Below, one piece after another: positions 45,406-56,716 of a DNA stretch of 64,000 nt (position 1 is its first letter; every line of letters begins with the position of its first letter). The position numbers and the translations under genes were made by a program. The notes under the pieces were generated by a model. It was not told the DNA's origin and searched no databases. It worked only from the letters and a program-made list of their open reading frames with translations. This DNA comes from Balamuthia mandrillaris (taxonomy: Eukaryota > Discosea > Longamoebia > Balamuthiidae). The stretch is taken from positions 143,167 to 207,166 of the forward strand of contig JAVKOQ010000075.1 of NCBI GenBank assembly GCA_031835245.1, written 5' to 3'.

Positions 45406-47441
45406 TTAGGCGACTTCCATATTGAGGAGCGTAATTTGTCTGGTGAGCTTTGGGCAGTCTTCTTCGGCAACCCCCAGATATCGCATAAGCTCCTGCTCGG
45501 TGAGACTGAGCAAAACCTCTCCATCTACATGATTGCTTAAGAAGGGCTGTCTGTAGCGACTGAGACTCAACTTTTCCAACCACAGCATCACCGCCTCTGG
45601 CTTCCATCGCTTTGGCGCTGTAGCAACAACCAACATTCGTCAGCAAGAGAGGAGCACAGAGCGAAAAGAGGAGAGGACGTACTTTCAGCGTCGAGATCGG
45701 CCTCGCCTCGCAGATATTGAGATTGGGTTAAGGAGATACGAGCTTTGTTTTCCTCGCGCTGCAGCTTCTCTTTGTGCCTTTGGGCTAGGTAGCTCTGGAT
45801 GGACTCGAGTCCTGAGGCTAGCACTTCCTTGGGTGGATCTCTCAGAGAGTTACCTTTGAAGTTCAACTCGGTAAGGTTCTTCATGTTACCAAGAGCCAAC
45901 GGCAGGGAGTGAAGATTGTTGTTCTCGAGCTCCAACACCTTGAGAGATTGCATCTGTCCAATCTGTGGAGATATCTTACGAAGGTAGTTGTCATCCAGCC
46001 GCAGATGCTCCAACTTGTCCAGCGCAAAGATGCATTGAGGAATGCGGCGGAGGGAGTTGTTGGAGAGGTCGATGGAGACCAGATGTTGGAAGCTCTGCAG
46101 AAGGGACTCATCCATGAAGACCACCAACTTGGTATCGGTAATGCCCAACTTGTTGAGCCGCAGTTCCGTCTTTGGAGGCTTGCCAAGCTCCTTGCGCTTC
46201 GTCAGGTTGAGCTTCCCCAACTTGCGAATGACGTCTATGATCTTTAGCGGTTTCACGAAGGAAGTGATGGCTTCGTCAAAAATAGCCTGCACGGCTGCCA
46301 TGTCCGTCAAATTCGTGAGCTCAAAGTAACTATCACAGCCAGTGTTGCGAGCCATCATCAATCCTTTGTGAGGGAAGGTTAGATTATTTTCGCTGTGCTA
46401 AAGCTAAGAAATATGAATAAACCTTGTTCGTAGCTTTCAGGATAACGTTCGGTAACGGTGGGATCTGTCATCAGTCCTACCAATATAATGGGAGCCTTGG
46501 CTTCCGAAGCTGCTTTGCGAATCCACTGTATAAGAATAAAAGAGCATGAGGGAACGGATGAACACAATTAACACCACACATGCAAGCAAAGCAAACGATG
46601 GTAAGTTACCACGCCACGTGCTGCCTCGCAGGATTCTTTGTGCGAGATGGAAAACAAAACGATGACGACGTCCACACTGGATGGCTGCAGTGCTGTAGAT
46701 TCTTCGTCGGCGGCCAGGCGCGTTATCTTTATGTAAGCGCGCTTGTTCTCGTACATCATGTATGTCTGTAGCAACGTTGAACCTTCGGCGTCACTGCCAT
46801 TCTCTCCCTGCTTAAAAAAAAAAAACATATTTCAGTCGGGCGTGGTGATGATAAGAGGCCACTTGGAACGTACTACTTACCGATGAGAACGATGGATAAT
46901 GAACCTGCATGTACTTGGTGGTCTGTTCAATGAGTTTCTGTTTGTATTCATCGGTGTGTTTGTCGCCAACAATAAGGCATTGGATCAGCTTGCCTTTGGC
47001 CAGCACGATTTGCTCTGAGGGAGGAAGCAGTGAGGAAACATCGTTCATCCTTTGTCCGATGCCTCTCGTCAACATCGTCTTCCTGCGGCCTTTCTTCTCA
47101 TCAGGGCTGCTGCCTGGCAAAAACGCGGAGCCCTCCTTCTTCGGCTCGCTGTTGATCGAAGAGCCTCTACTCGAATGCAGGTGAAGGTCGTCGGTCGTTG
47201 CTCCTTTCTCCAAATGCGCTCTTGGCTGCGGTTATTGAACAGAAGTCTGAGAAATCGGGAGAGAAGGGGGTGCAGAGGAGGCAATTGACGAAATAACAAC
47301 GTACGCCGATTTCTGTGGCTCGTCGTGGAGACCTTACTAGAACGCCAGAAGCCGAGTGAGGGAGAAGGTGGGGAGGGGGACCCCTGGCACCTCCCAGCCG
47401 CACCGAGGAAGGAGGTGGACCCAATGTTGGAATTACAAACT

Positions 47442-47482
<41 letters not shown>

Positions 47483-47872
47483 GAAGCAGAAGGAGAGAAA
47501 ACCAGAACGAAAGAAGTCAACAATTTGGAGACAGGTAGAAAGCCAAGTTAGAAAATAAATAAGAGAGGCTGGTACCGATCCTCCCATGAGGGCAGCTTTT
47601 CTGTCCTTCATAGCTTCTTTGACCCTTTCCATGGAGTCCTGTCTTTTTAGTTTTCTATCCTCTGCTGAAATACTAGCCTCTGGCCCTTTCTCGGCCATAT
47701 TTCGCAGCTGAGAGAAGGCGCTGCTGGCTTGGCCTCCTCTTGGTGACACCCTGGATACCCCTTTTGAGCTTCCAGTGGCTGCGGCCGCACCTTCCGTTGC
47801 GGATGGTTGCGTTGTTGCCGGTTCCCCGCTTGGCGAGTTGGCGGCAGAAGAGGTCTCTGTGTCTTGTTCCAT
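45406..47872 (-). CDS. Rho-like pseudo-GTPase - LRR - SAM protein
   Basis: Seven exons, about 650 residues, starting MEQDTETSSAANSPSGEP. A disordered basic N-terminus leads to a Rho-like fold: QCLIVGDKHTDEYKQKL at the P-loop position, DVVIVLFSISHKESCE, then PIILVGLMTDPT and EQGLMMARNTGCDSYFELTN with a closing AIFDEAI. The GxxxxGK[S/T], DTAGQE and NKxD nucleotide motifs are all lost, so nucleotide binding is doubtful. Then follow about five leucine-rich repeats (HLVSIDLSNNSLRRIP, HLRLDDNYLRKI, VLELENNNLHSLP) and a C-terminal SAM domain (WKPEAVMLWLEKLSLSRY) ending MEVA. The fold order recalls Roco proteins but lacks COR and kinase parts. Probably a scaffold. Joins are clean throughout. Confidence 0.85.
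47446..47480. repeat. (AG)n microsatellite in the first intron of the LRR-SAM gene
   Basis: Reads (TC)n in the gene's sense, immediately before the acceptor of the exon starting FVIPTLGPPPSS. Confidence 0.85.
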
Positions 47873-48813
47873 CTTCCTTGTTTTGACTTGAGTTTCTACT
47901 TTCTTTTTTCGCCGTTGTTCTTGCCGTGCAGGGGGAGTTCCGCGAAGAAGATCGCCACAAATGAAATGAAATGGTACCGCTCTCCTGTCCCTTAATAAAA
48001 GGATTAATAGACTGGAGAGAGGACGGATCGATCCTAAACTCCCATGTCGTCACGAAAATCAGCTGTTGCTCCCCCTCAAATTTCGTGGCAACTTCGGGCC
48101 GCCAGCTTTTCCTCCCTCTTTGGTTCTCCTCCGTCTTCATTGCAGAACAACCACTACACGGGTCAGGAAGGGAGCTGCACTCTCGGCGAGGGAGGGAAGG
48201 AAGGAGAAGGTTGTGGTAAACCCCCAAAATTTTTTGAAAAAAAAAACAAAAGGCAAACTGACTCATGGTGCATCATTGCGGCAATCATAGAATAGGATCT
48301 GCCGCTGCAAAAAGGGAATACACCCCCCACCCTAACAACCCGTCAAACTTATCTTGCTGTTAGCAGGGCGCCCCCCCCCCAAACTCTTTTCTTCCGCTGT
48401 GTTGGCGTGCGCCCCCGCCCTAGAGGCAGGCAGCAGAACAAGTAGGGAACGGCATACATACAAAAAAACCGCCGCTCCGCTCGGACTTGCTGTGTAACAA
48501 AAGAACAAACAAACAAGCGGCGAGGGGGCAGGAGGAAGGGGCGGGACCGCAAGCAACAACATCTCACAACTCTAATATTTCCAATTTAGAAGTGAGCTGC
48601 TCCCTTTTTTGGGAGAAACCAGAAACAGTTCGAAACCTTTTTATTTTCAAGAAGGAAGGGCCTGCCTCCTGTCTAGCTTGTTTCGGCCAACGAAGTAGAA
48701 GAGTTCGCATCCAACAAACCACACGCACACGCACACGCACACAAGGAGCGAGTTACTCTTCCAAAAAAAAAAACCCGAATTGCTTGGAGTCCAGAATACG
48801 TCACTGCACCGCG
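47873..48813. promoter_or_regulatory. Divergent promoter region with CGAAAATT/AATTTCGTG elements
   Basis: Contains CACGAAAATC at 48051-48060 and AAATTTCGTGG at 48078-48088, an inverted pair related to elements at 56584 and 62921. Also A-runs at 48237-48247 and 48762-48772, a C10 run at 48370-48379 and a CACACG repeat near 48722-48740. Confidence 0.45.
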
Positions 48814-50124
48814 ATGGCATCGACTTCAGCGGAACATACGGTGGTGGCCGATGCGGAAACGGCCGAACGAAGCTCCTCTTCCTCCTCGGCCAACAGCTCG
48901 AGCAGCAACAGGAAGGAAAAGGGAAAGAAAAAGGAGTGCTGGTATGGCATTCACTGCAACAAGGCCAAGTGCGGATACAGCCATCCGCAAGGTTTTCTGC
49001 AGAGACGGCAGAGGTTAGCCGAGGAGAAACTGCTGCAGCAAGAGAGGGAGCGTACCCACACGGCCGCGCTGCACCTCCACACTACAGCCACGCTCCATCC
49101 GGAGTCGTCCGCTTCCTCGAGGCCGCTGTGGTGGAACTCCGGACTGCCCTTGTCAGCAGCCGAATGTGCCGTACCCTACGATGCTATGTCGGTAGCCGCT
49201 ACCGCTTCTGCTCCATACGCCTGTCCTGGAACAATTCCCGTGCCTGCCCTCGTACCTATGCCCGTGCAGATACCGATGGCCACTAGACCCAGGTCTGCGT
49301 CCATGCCGACGCCTACTTCCAAGCCGATGCAATCGCAACATGCGCACGACGTGCCCATGCTGCGAATAGGCAGCCAGTACCAACCCCAGCATCAGCAGCA
49401 GTATCCACAGGCCTACCACCAACCCCAGCATCCCCACGTGGTGCTGGTGGAGCGGGCTGGCACCACCTACTTTCTTGGGCATTCCCCTCGTCCCCATTAT
49501 CCGACCACCCCTCATCATCATCACCATCCTCAAAGCAACCACTACTACCGTCACCAACAGGAAAATGAAGGAACTTATAACAGGGCGCCTCCTTCCATGA
49601 TGATGCCCACCAGGGTACCCACTATGATGATGCCACCTTTGGTGGTCCACGTGCCAAGCCTAACGCCTCCGTCTTCCCTTCCTACTTCGCCAAGGGATCA
49701 CGCCTTGTCTTCCGCTTCCACCTCCGGTATTCCACCTCCAGCCCCTCCTCCGTCGCCACAACCACAACCACAACCATCACAACCCTCATCATCGCCATCG
49801 CCATTGCCACCTACATCAAAATCGCCTGCCTCTACTATTGATTCAAGTACCATCCCTACCACCTCCTCTTCCTCCTCATCCTCGTCTCCAGCTGAATCCT
49901 GTTCCTCTTTGTCGACGTCTACGACTGATTCCAGCCCCCTCTATGTTAGCTCCTCCCCCTCCTCTTCCTCTTCTCCCCCTCTTTCGTCTTCGGTTTCTAC
50001 CCCTTCCTCCTCGTCCTCTCCCTCGTCTTCGGTTTCTACTTCTTCTACCTCTTCCTCGTCTTCATCTCCATCCCCTTCAGGAAGCGATGGCGCAGCGTCG
50101 TCATCGTCGCCACCACCGTCATGA
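48814..50124 (+). CDS. Single-CCCH zinc-finger protein with long His/Pro/Ser-rich tail
   Basis: An uninterrupted frame of 436 residues starting MASTSAEHTVVADAET. The frame extends further upstream, but this is the first Met followed by a protein-like start. A single finger at about residues 46-61 reads CWYGIHCNKAKCGYSH (C-x5-C-x4-C-x3-H). A short Arg/Glu-rich helix follows. The rest is low complexity: Met/Pro/Gln, His runs, then Pro and Ser runs to the stop. Such fingers usually bind RNA, for example in Nab2-like and tristetraprolin-like proteins; the partner is unknown. The Ser/Pro tail is probably disordered. No intron, unlike its neighbours. Confidence 0.7.
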   Translation: MASTSAEHTVVADAETAERSSSSSSANSSSSNRKEKGKKKECWYGIHCNKAKCGYSHPQGFLQRRQRLAEEKLLQQERERTHTAALHLHTTATLHPESSASSRPLWWNSGLPLSAAECAVPYDAMSVAATASAPYACPGTIPVPALVPMPVQIPMATRPRSASMPTPTSKPMQSQHAHDVPMLRIGSQYQPQHQQQYPQAYHQPQHPHVVLVERAGTTYFLGHSPRPHYPTTPHHHHHPQSNHYYRHQQENEGTYNRAPPSMMMPTRVPTMMMPPLVVHVPSLTPPSSLPTSPRDHALSSASTSGIPPPAPPPSPQPQPQPSQPSSSPSPLPPTSKSPASTIDSSTIPTTSSSSSSSSPAESCSSLSTSTTDSSPLYVSSSPSSSSSPPLSSSVSTPSSSSSPSSSVSTSSTSSSSSSPSPSGSDGAASSSSPPPS

Positions 50125-50948
50125 TGTGCAACCAGCATGATAGGTAGGGCTATCACGATGGTGTAGTGCAGCAGCTGCCTCCACATCACTCTTCCCTCTC
50201 CAGCCATATGTCTATATCCATGTATCTATCGACTCTCTGTATGCGGTATACCTGTACAAAGAAGGAGCAGCAACAGCGGGTGCAGGAGGAGAAGGCTACT
50301 ACTCCACCATCACCATCACCATCATCATCAGCTTCCTTTCTATGCTAGTGTTTGTTTGTACAGTACTTTACAAGGGAGCAGCCCACCCCCTCCTTTGCTG
50401 CTGCCACTGCTCCTTCTATGCTGTGGAGCACATTATATATGTATGTATGTCTATGTATTCATTGATTGCTGTATGTATATGTTGGGAGTGCTGCTGCTGC
50501 TGTCGTTCTCACATGTGCATACACAACTCTCCCACCGTCACGTCAACGCCACCTCCACCCACTCAACCCTCACCGCAACTCCTTTACTCCCCATCGACGT
50601 GGGCAACAGCAGCAGCAGCAGCCACAACCTTCTTGAAGAAAACAATAGTAGTCATAGAACGAGGGGGAGGAGAAGAAGGAAAGCAAAACTCACTCAGACC
50701 CCCTTTGCTCCCTCCTCCTCGTTCCTGCAATAAACATGATGTGAAGAAGAAGGTGTTTGTTTTTTGCTCGCTTGTGGCCCACCTACTACACCCTTTCCTT
50801 GCTTCTTCAGCAAACAAACACAACCAAAAAAAAGTGAGGAGAGAGAAGAGAGAAGAGAAGAGAGAAGAGAGGAGAGAGAGAGGAGAGAAGAGAGAAAGAG
50901 GAGAGGAGAGAAGAGAGAGAGAAAGAGCAAACAAAAACCGCACAAAGC
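50125..50948. other. Spacer with simple repeats upstream of the tail-anchored gene
   Basis: No supported gene. (CCATCA)n-like at 50303-50330, GCAGCAGCAGCA-type at about 50607-50622, and a long GA-rich purine tract at 50836-50932 just before the next start codon. On the sense strand this tract would be purine-rich 5' leader. Confidence 0.5.
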
Positions 50949-51919
50949 ATGTGGCGGCAGCACCAACAACAATACGAAGAAGAGGAGGTGGAGCGGCCGC
51001 CGCCCCGCTCCCGTGGGGGCAGCTATGCAGAGGAAATGCGGTTCTTTGCGGAGGTGGCGGGCCTCCTACCCGCAGACCACTCCCCACAACAGCAACAACA
51101 CTTTAACCTCTGCTGGAAGAGCAAGCAAGGCAAAACTTCCACCGCGCCCTATGCCTTTGGAACACCTCTCGGCCGTGGCTTTAAAGAAGGTGCCTCACAC
51201 TCTCTTCTCTCTCTCTCTCTCTTCTTGCTCACTCACGTTCATAACCACAACAAAAACCATGGATAGAAGCGAGCGAGAAACTTTCCATGATACCAGATCT
51301 TCGGCAAGGACAAGCTCGCGCCCTCGCCAGACCCCAAGGGCTGCCGCCAAGGGAGGACGCTGAAGAAGTGCTCTCTGGTGGGGCTCTCTCTCCAGTGTCA
51401 CCCTCCCACGCAACCATCTCCGCCTCTCCTACCAGCTCCTCTTCTGTTAGTTCCAAAGTTTCCTCTTCTCGCACTCCTGCAAGGCTGGCACCCAGAAAAC
51501 GATTAGAAGACTCGCTGCACCGTCCTTCTTTTGATGCTGGGCGCTACGACTACCCCGTGCAGATACAAACGGACCCTTTGTTGCCCGTCTTGGCCCCTGC
51601 TGAGCCGCAACACAGCACCGCTTCGGCAGCAGAGGACTCTCTTCTCACTCCTCAGCTTCTAAGCAGTCCTTCTCCTCTTGCTTCCACTCCTTCTAGCGGT
51701 CTGTTGGTTCAACGGCGGAAGCGGCCGACCGCTGCTCAGGCAACCGCCACCAGCCAGCAAGCAAGGAGCTTGTTCAAAGCGCATGCTGCTGGTGGCTCGA
51801 CGAGGCAAGGAGGAGGCTTGCAAGCCCTCATGTCCACAATGTCTTCGGTGGGATGGTCCACCCTGTTCTTTGTGGTGGTACTCCTCTTACTGTGGGGCGC
51901 TCTCCTTTTCGTCCTTTAA
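50949..51919 (+). CDS. Tail-anchored membrane protein of unknown function
   Basis: Two exons (50949-51189 and 51267-51919) join in frame to 297 residues, MWRQHQQQYEEEEVERPPP... The first exon has a Gln-rich, then Glu-rich start. The middle is Ser/Pro/Ala-rich and probably disordered. The last about 22 residues form one hydrophobic segment (TLFFVVVLLLLWGALLFVL) with no lumenal tail, the hallmark of tail-anchored proteins of the ER, Golgi or outer mitochondrial membrane. A SNARE-like protein or organelle-targeting adaptor is possible, but I see no SNARE heptad or other domain. Product unknown. The first exon's start could be further upstream. Confidence 0.6.
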
Positions 51920-52114
51920 CCTTCTATTAATATTTATATACTCTTAGATTTCCTAAGGAGCAACAGGTCAGAGAGCAAGAGAGAAAAATGAAGATAACAC
52001 AGGCTAAAATGCTTTTTACAACAAACCAAAATTGTTAAAAAGACAAGAGAGAACGATACTAGTTTCCTCTCTGTCTTTTTCGAAGTATAAGTGGAAAAGC
52101 TAGTACTGAAAGAG
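51920..52114. other. Convergent 3' spacer
   Basis: 195 bp between converging stops. AT-rich. No gene. Confidence 0.5.
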
Positions 52115-55100
52115 CTAAGCGCTGCCTAGCCTTTCCAACTTGAGAGAGACGAGATACTGAAGGAGGATGTTGCGCAGGGCGTTGAGAGGAACAGGCTTAG
52201 TGATATAGCTGGACATACCGGCTTCAATAGACATTCGTTCCTGCTCCTCGGGCGTGCTGGCCGATACCGCGATAAGCGGTAGCAAGGCGCTGTTGCGCGG
52301 CGGCTCTCCTCCTGCAAAAAGCACCTTCCCGTTATATTGCTCTTCTTCATCACGTTGAAGATAGGCTTTTTCCATTTCTCGTATCTTCTGTGCGGCTGTA
52401 ATGCCATCCATAACTGGCATCATAATATCCAAGAAGACGAGGTCAAACGCATCTGCGGTTCGTTGCTTCTCGCCGTCGTTCTGTGGCGTAAAGTTTCGCT
52501 TTTGTAGCAGGTTGACTGCCTCCTGCCCATCCGCTGCCATCTCCACGATCATGCTCGGCACTATCCGTTGCAGCATTTTCTTGAGAACAATACGGTTCAG
52601 AGCTAGGTCGTCCACCACCAACGCTCGCACCACCGTCGCTGTCTCTTTCGTTGCCGGTGATGAAGGTGGAGGAGCTTCTGTTGATGATGATGGTGTCGGC
52701 GTTGTCGGTCCTGGCGCTGTGGGCTCTTTGTTCGATGTGGGAACAGGCAGTTGGGAAGATGTTATAGGAGGCGAGTCGACATCGGGTTTTGAAGGTTGGG
52801 GAGGAATTTTGGTCAATCTTTCAAACAATCGTTGGAACTGCATTACAAGAGGTATGATTAGTTTCCAGCATTGATCTGTCAAGTGGCAGTGAAACCAAGG
52901 AAGGAAATACGTTGGATAGAACAACAGGCTTGCTCAGGTGCTCCCAGCCTTGGCGTTGGATCTTCTGCATTTCAGATGGGAGTGATAATGTCCTCAGGAT
53001 AATTACCTTCCATGCCTTGGAAAACCGAAGTTCTTCCTTCAGCCAACTCTCGTAATGCGGGAGATGGTCTCCATCAACCATGATCAGTACTTGCAGGTCG
53101 TTGTTGCTATTGTGTCTTGCGGAAGAAACCACCGCGGGAAGGTCCTTTAGCAGGATGCTCCTGGCAATCTCAAAGCTTTCGGCTTCCCAAATGTATTTGC
53201 ATCCCCATCTTTCCACCTTTAGTTCAAAAAGAAAAAAACATATTAAAAGAGGTAGAGGGAGGGGAAAGAGACAGAAGAGAAAGCAGAGAACAAAGAAGAT
53301 AAACAAGGACATTTACCATAGCTGCCAAAGAATGGCGTGTAACTTCGGTGGGGTCCACCAAAACAATTTGCAACGAGGACAAGTCGAGTTCGTGATTAAC
53401 CTTTCCGTCCCACGAATCACGGCGAAGTTCTGGGATCATCGCCTCCTCGTCTTGCTCAAAGTCGTCATCATTCGCATCGCTCAACTCTTCTTCGGTGGTT
53501 TGATCCATAATAGCGTTGAACTCGCCGGAACGAGATGAGTCATCTGTGTCTAGCTCCGGTTCCGTTGGGGTGGTGGCTAGAGAGATCTTTTCCTCAGGCC
53601 TAAGCAGGAAAGTAATGTCGACGGTAAACGTAGAGCCACGATTTGGTTGCGTGTCCACCTTGATGTTACCGCCCATGTTTTGCACAATCTTGAGGGCGAT
53701 AGGCAAGCCCAGCCCCGTCCCTCCGTATTCCCGGGTAGCGGAACCCGCTTCGCCCTCGAGGGAAGAAAAAGGGCTGAAGATCCGCTCCTTTTGCTCTGGG
53801 GTGATACCAACGCCGGAGTCCTCCACCGAAAACAGGATACGTGCCCTGTTGTTATCTTTTGATGGGATCTCACCACTGAGATCGAGGCTGGCCCCAAGAG
53901 CAATGTAGCCAGTCTTTGTGAATTTGATTGCGTTGCGGCCTAAAGTGAGTAGCACGGTCTGTAGCTTTGCTTTGTCGCCGATGATAGTGGGTGGCAGTTT
54001 AGGGTCGGGCCTCACTATGAGGCCCAAACCCTTTTCCACCGCCAAAGGAGTCAACAGCGAGACCACGCCCTCCAATAATTTCACCACGTTGAGTTTGCCT
54101 TCTTTTAGTTTGATTTGTCCTTTATCCATCCGAGTATAATTCAACATTTGGTTGACGGTGTAGAGGAGGTTGTTGCTGGAGTGCCGGATGGAGAGTACAC
54201 AGCTTCGCAGCTCGTCATAGTCTTGTGCTGCGTCAATGGGAGTTGCAGAACCTCTGCGACTGCTTCTGTGACTCCCTCTGCGACTGCTGTCGCGGCTGTT
54301 CTCCTGAGAAGTACCACTACTATTGGTGGAGGTGCGCCCAGGTGAGCTCAGGCCCTCCATCAATAGCGACTCGTCCGGTGAACCTCCCGCTGATGCGGAA
54401 GAAAGGATCAAATCGGTTAGAGCACGTATGGCATGGAGAGGCGTTTTTAGCTCGTGGCTGGTGTTGGCCAGCAGTTGACTCTTGATATGAGACAAGCGTT
54501 CCGCCTCTTCTTTGGCTTTTTTGAGCTCTTTCTCCACCCGCAGTCTCTCCTCGTTCGTGCGGAAGGACTCTATCATGCCACCAAATGTGGCAAGGAAGGG
54601 TTGCAGGAAGGCCACGTCATCCTTTGTATAGCCTGTCTCTTTGTTGGAGAGCGCACATATACCGATTACCTTGCCTGCTCTGATGATTGGTAGGCCTAGA
54701 AATCTCACCAACGGCGGATGTCCTGTCATTATCGATGTTAAACAACCAGAAGAGAAAGAAGAGAACAAGGAGAATGGGAGTACCCTTAGGACGGCCGCAC
54801 GCTCCGAAGGTATTCGTGTCGTTTGCAATGACAACCTCTCCTTTGAGCACAGGTCCATAGAGAGAGTCCATGCGATAAATGCGCAAACCAGTTTGAAAGT
54901 CCCGGTTGAACCAATCCCTTGTCACGTCGTTCCATGCCACATTGGTGCAAGCCCAAGTGGACGCAAACAGTCTGCCATCATCTGTTACGTTAACCTCTCC
55001 AATAAAGCCGTAGTCGCTCTGCGTCAAGTTCAACAGCTCGTTCAACAGGTGCATAAACAAATCATATCGTGTTGTGAAATCTCCCACCTACGTTCACCGT

Positions 55101-56179
55101 TGCGAAGTAAGAACAGAGAGGCAGTGGGATAACACACGCGTTTGGCTTGCAAAAGGTCATTGTAAAGCACTTACCATAAAATTGGTCTGAACGGCGGTGA
55201 TGGCATTAAGGAGACGGGTCTGCCTCTGCATCAATGACAGCTGCGACAACTTTTTGGCCGCCCTCTTGCGGAGTAGATAGAGGGACTGCAACTGTCCCAG
55301 AGCTCCAGCCACCTCCTCCACAAGCAGCACGTCCTCTGAGGAGTAGGCAGTAAGCGGCTCCGTACCCCATAAGCATATAACGCCTAACACTTTCTGCCTG
55401 CCATCTTCATCGTCCTCGTCGTTCTCCGTGTTTTGTTCCTCGTCCTCCGACCAAGGGGCGGAGAAGAAGGGGGAGGCAGGCAAGCTTGCCATATTTTGGG
55501 CCTCGAATTGTTGTTGAAGAGAGCGAGCGCCTTCCTTGTCCATGAAGAAAGGCAGTCCAATAAAGGCTGGTATGCGCGCCGACTGTTGTTGCTGGGTTTG
55601 TGCCGGTCTGACGATGGCCCGTTGGGCCAGTATAACCTGAAGGGCTTCCTTCTCCTCCGCCGTCAAGACCTCCAGCGGCACCATCGAGTCATTTCTTCCC
55701 AACAAGGTGGGTAGGGTCTTGTCCTCTCCTTCCTCTTCTCCGTTGCACTTGAGCTCCTGCTCCATCATATCACCCTGCTGTTGTTGCTGTTGAAGACGCA
55801 CTCCCCTGTCGAAGCGGTTAAACTCGGGGCTGAAACAAAAGCGAACGGCCGGGGCACCGTGGTCGTTGCTACCGTCGTGGTAGTAGGCGATCATTCCCTT
55901 GCGGCTGACAGTGAGCCCCTGCACAACCTTCAACAGCTCCTGGTGCGCGCTCTGGACAAACTGTTGGCCGCTTTGCACGCGCTGAACAGCCGCCCTCAAC
56001 TCCGCTTGGAGCTTCTCCGTCAGTTGTTTCCGTGTGGGCTGGCGTTGCAGAGGAGGATGATGGGGACACTTGGCAGTTTTTTCCTCTTCGTTTGTTTTGT
56101 TGAGAGCCGCAGGAGCAGAGTCACCATAACCGCAGCCACCGTTGTGTTGGCCATGGGAGGGGGCTGGTGTGGCTTTCAT
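52115..56179 (-). CDS. Hybrid histidine kinase: GAF-GAF-HK-REC(degenerate)-REC
   Basis: Five exons (from 56179; 55087; 54722; about 53222; about 52841) give about 1,250 residues starting MKATPAPSHGQHNGG. Two GAF-like sensor folds come first (first: IGLPFFMDKEGAR...GVICLWG; second: MHLLNELLNLTQSDYGFIGEV...PLVRFLGLPIIRAGKVIGICALSNK). A coiled coil leads to the H-box (ANTSHELKTPLHAIRAL; His is the phosphosite), then N-box, G1 (SVEDSGVGITPEQKERIF) and G2 (EYGGTGLGLPIALKIV). The first receiver (LQIVLVDPTEV, LIMVDGDH, LSKPV) has lost one of the paired acidic residues. The second receiver is intact (ALVVDD, FLDIMMPVMDG, ITKPV). Cytosolic, with no transmembrane segment. Typical of amoebozoan phosphorelays. 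Start chosen at the first ATG of the frame; longer readings need a non-ATG start. Confidence 0.92.
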
Positions 56180-56716
56180 GGCTGTCCTCTCCTCCTTGTC
56201 ACTAAAACGTATTGCTAACAATGGTAATCCAGTTAACCGGTTAGGGTTTGACCAGCAGCTCCCTATGGTACGTTCCTGTCAGGAAGAAAAGGAAAAAATG
56301 AAAGAGAGTGCCGCAGCAGAACGACCTCTATCTCCCTCTCTGAGTGTTACTTGCCCCTTTTTTCTTATTTTCCAGCTACCGGCCGGTGAGTATAGGCGGA
56401 AGTCATTCCCCACTGCGATAGCGGAGGCAGGAGGGGAGGGAGGTTGAGATGAGGTTTTGAAAGCATCTGAGCTCCGCACCTTTTTTAGCCAAGTTAGCAC
56501 TTTTTGTTTTGGGTTTTCCAGGGTGCCTTTTCAGGTGCTCCGGTCGTTGACATCATCTGACTCGGATAATATAGCACGAAAATTCGTGGAATTGCATGGC
56601 AAAATGCGGCTTATTGACGTTTTTCGGGGAGGGAGATCATCCTTGGAATTTTCGTGTCGTCATGATGAGTTAGTTCCCCGAAAAGAAAGAAACGCGACCC
56701 AAACCCCACAAGCACC
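56180..56716. promoter_or_regulatory. Divergent promoter region with two CGAAAATT(CGTG) elements
   Basis: Holds CACGAAAATTCGTGG at about 56574-56588 and GGAATTTTCGTG at about 56644-56655, about 70 bp apart in opposite sense. Both lie in the half nearer the Thg1-like gene. Confidence 0.5.

Noticed and set aside
50584-51087. 167-residue - strand open frame and the overlapping 50342-51106 + frame
   Set aside because: Composed of simple repeats and the complement of the tail-anchored gene; no domain.
52401-52874. 157-residue + strand open frame
   Set aside because: Antisense of the receiver-domain exon of the histidine kinase.
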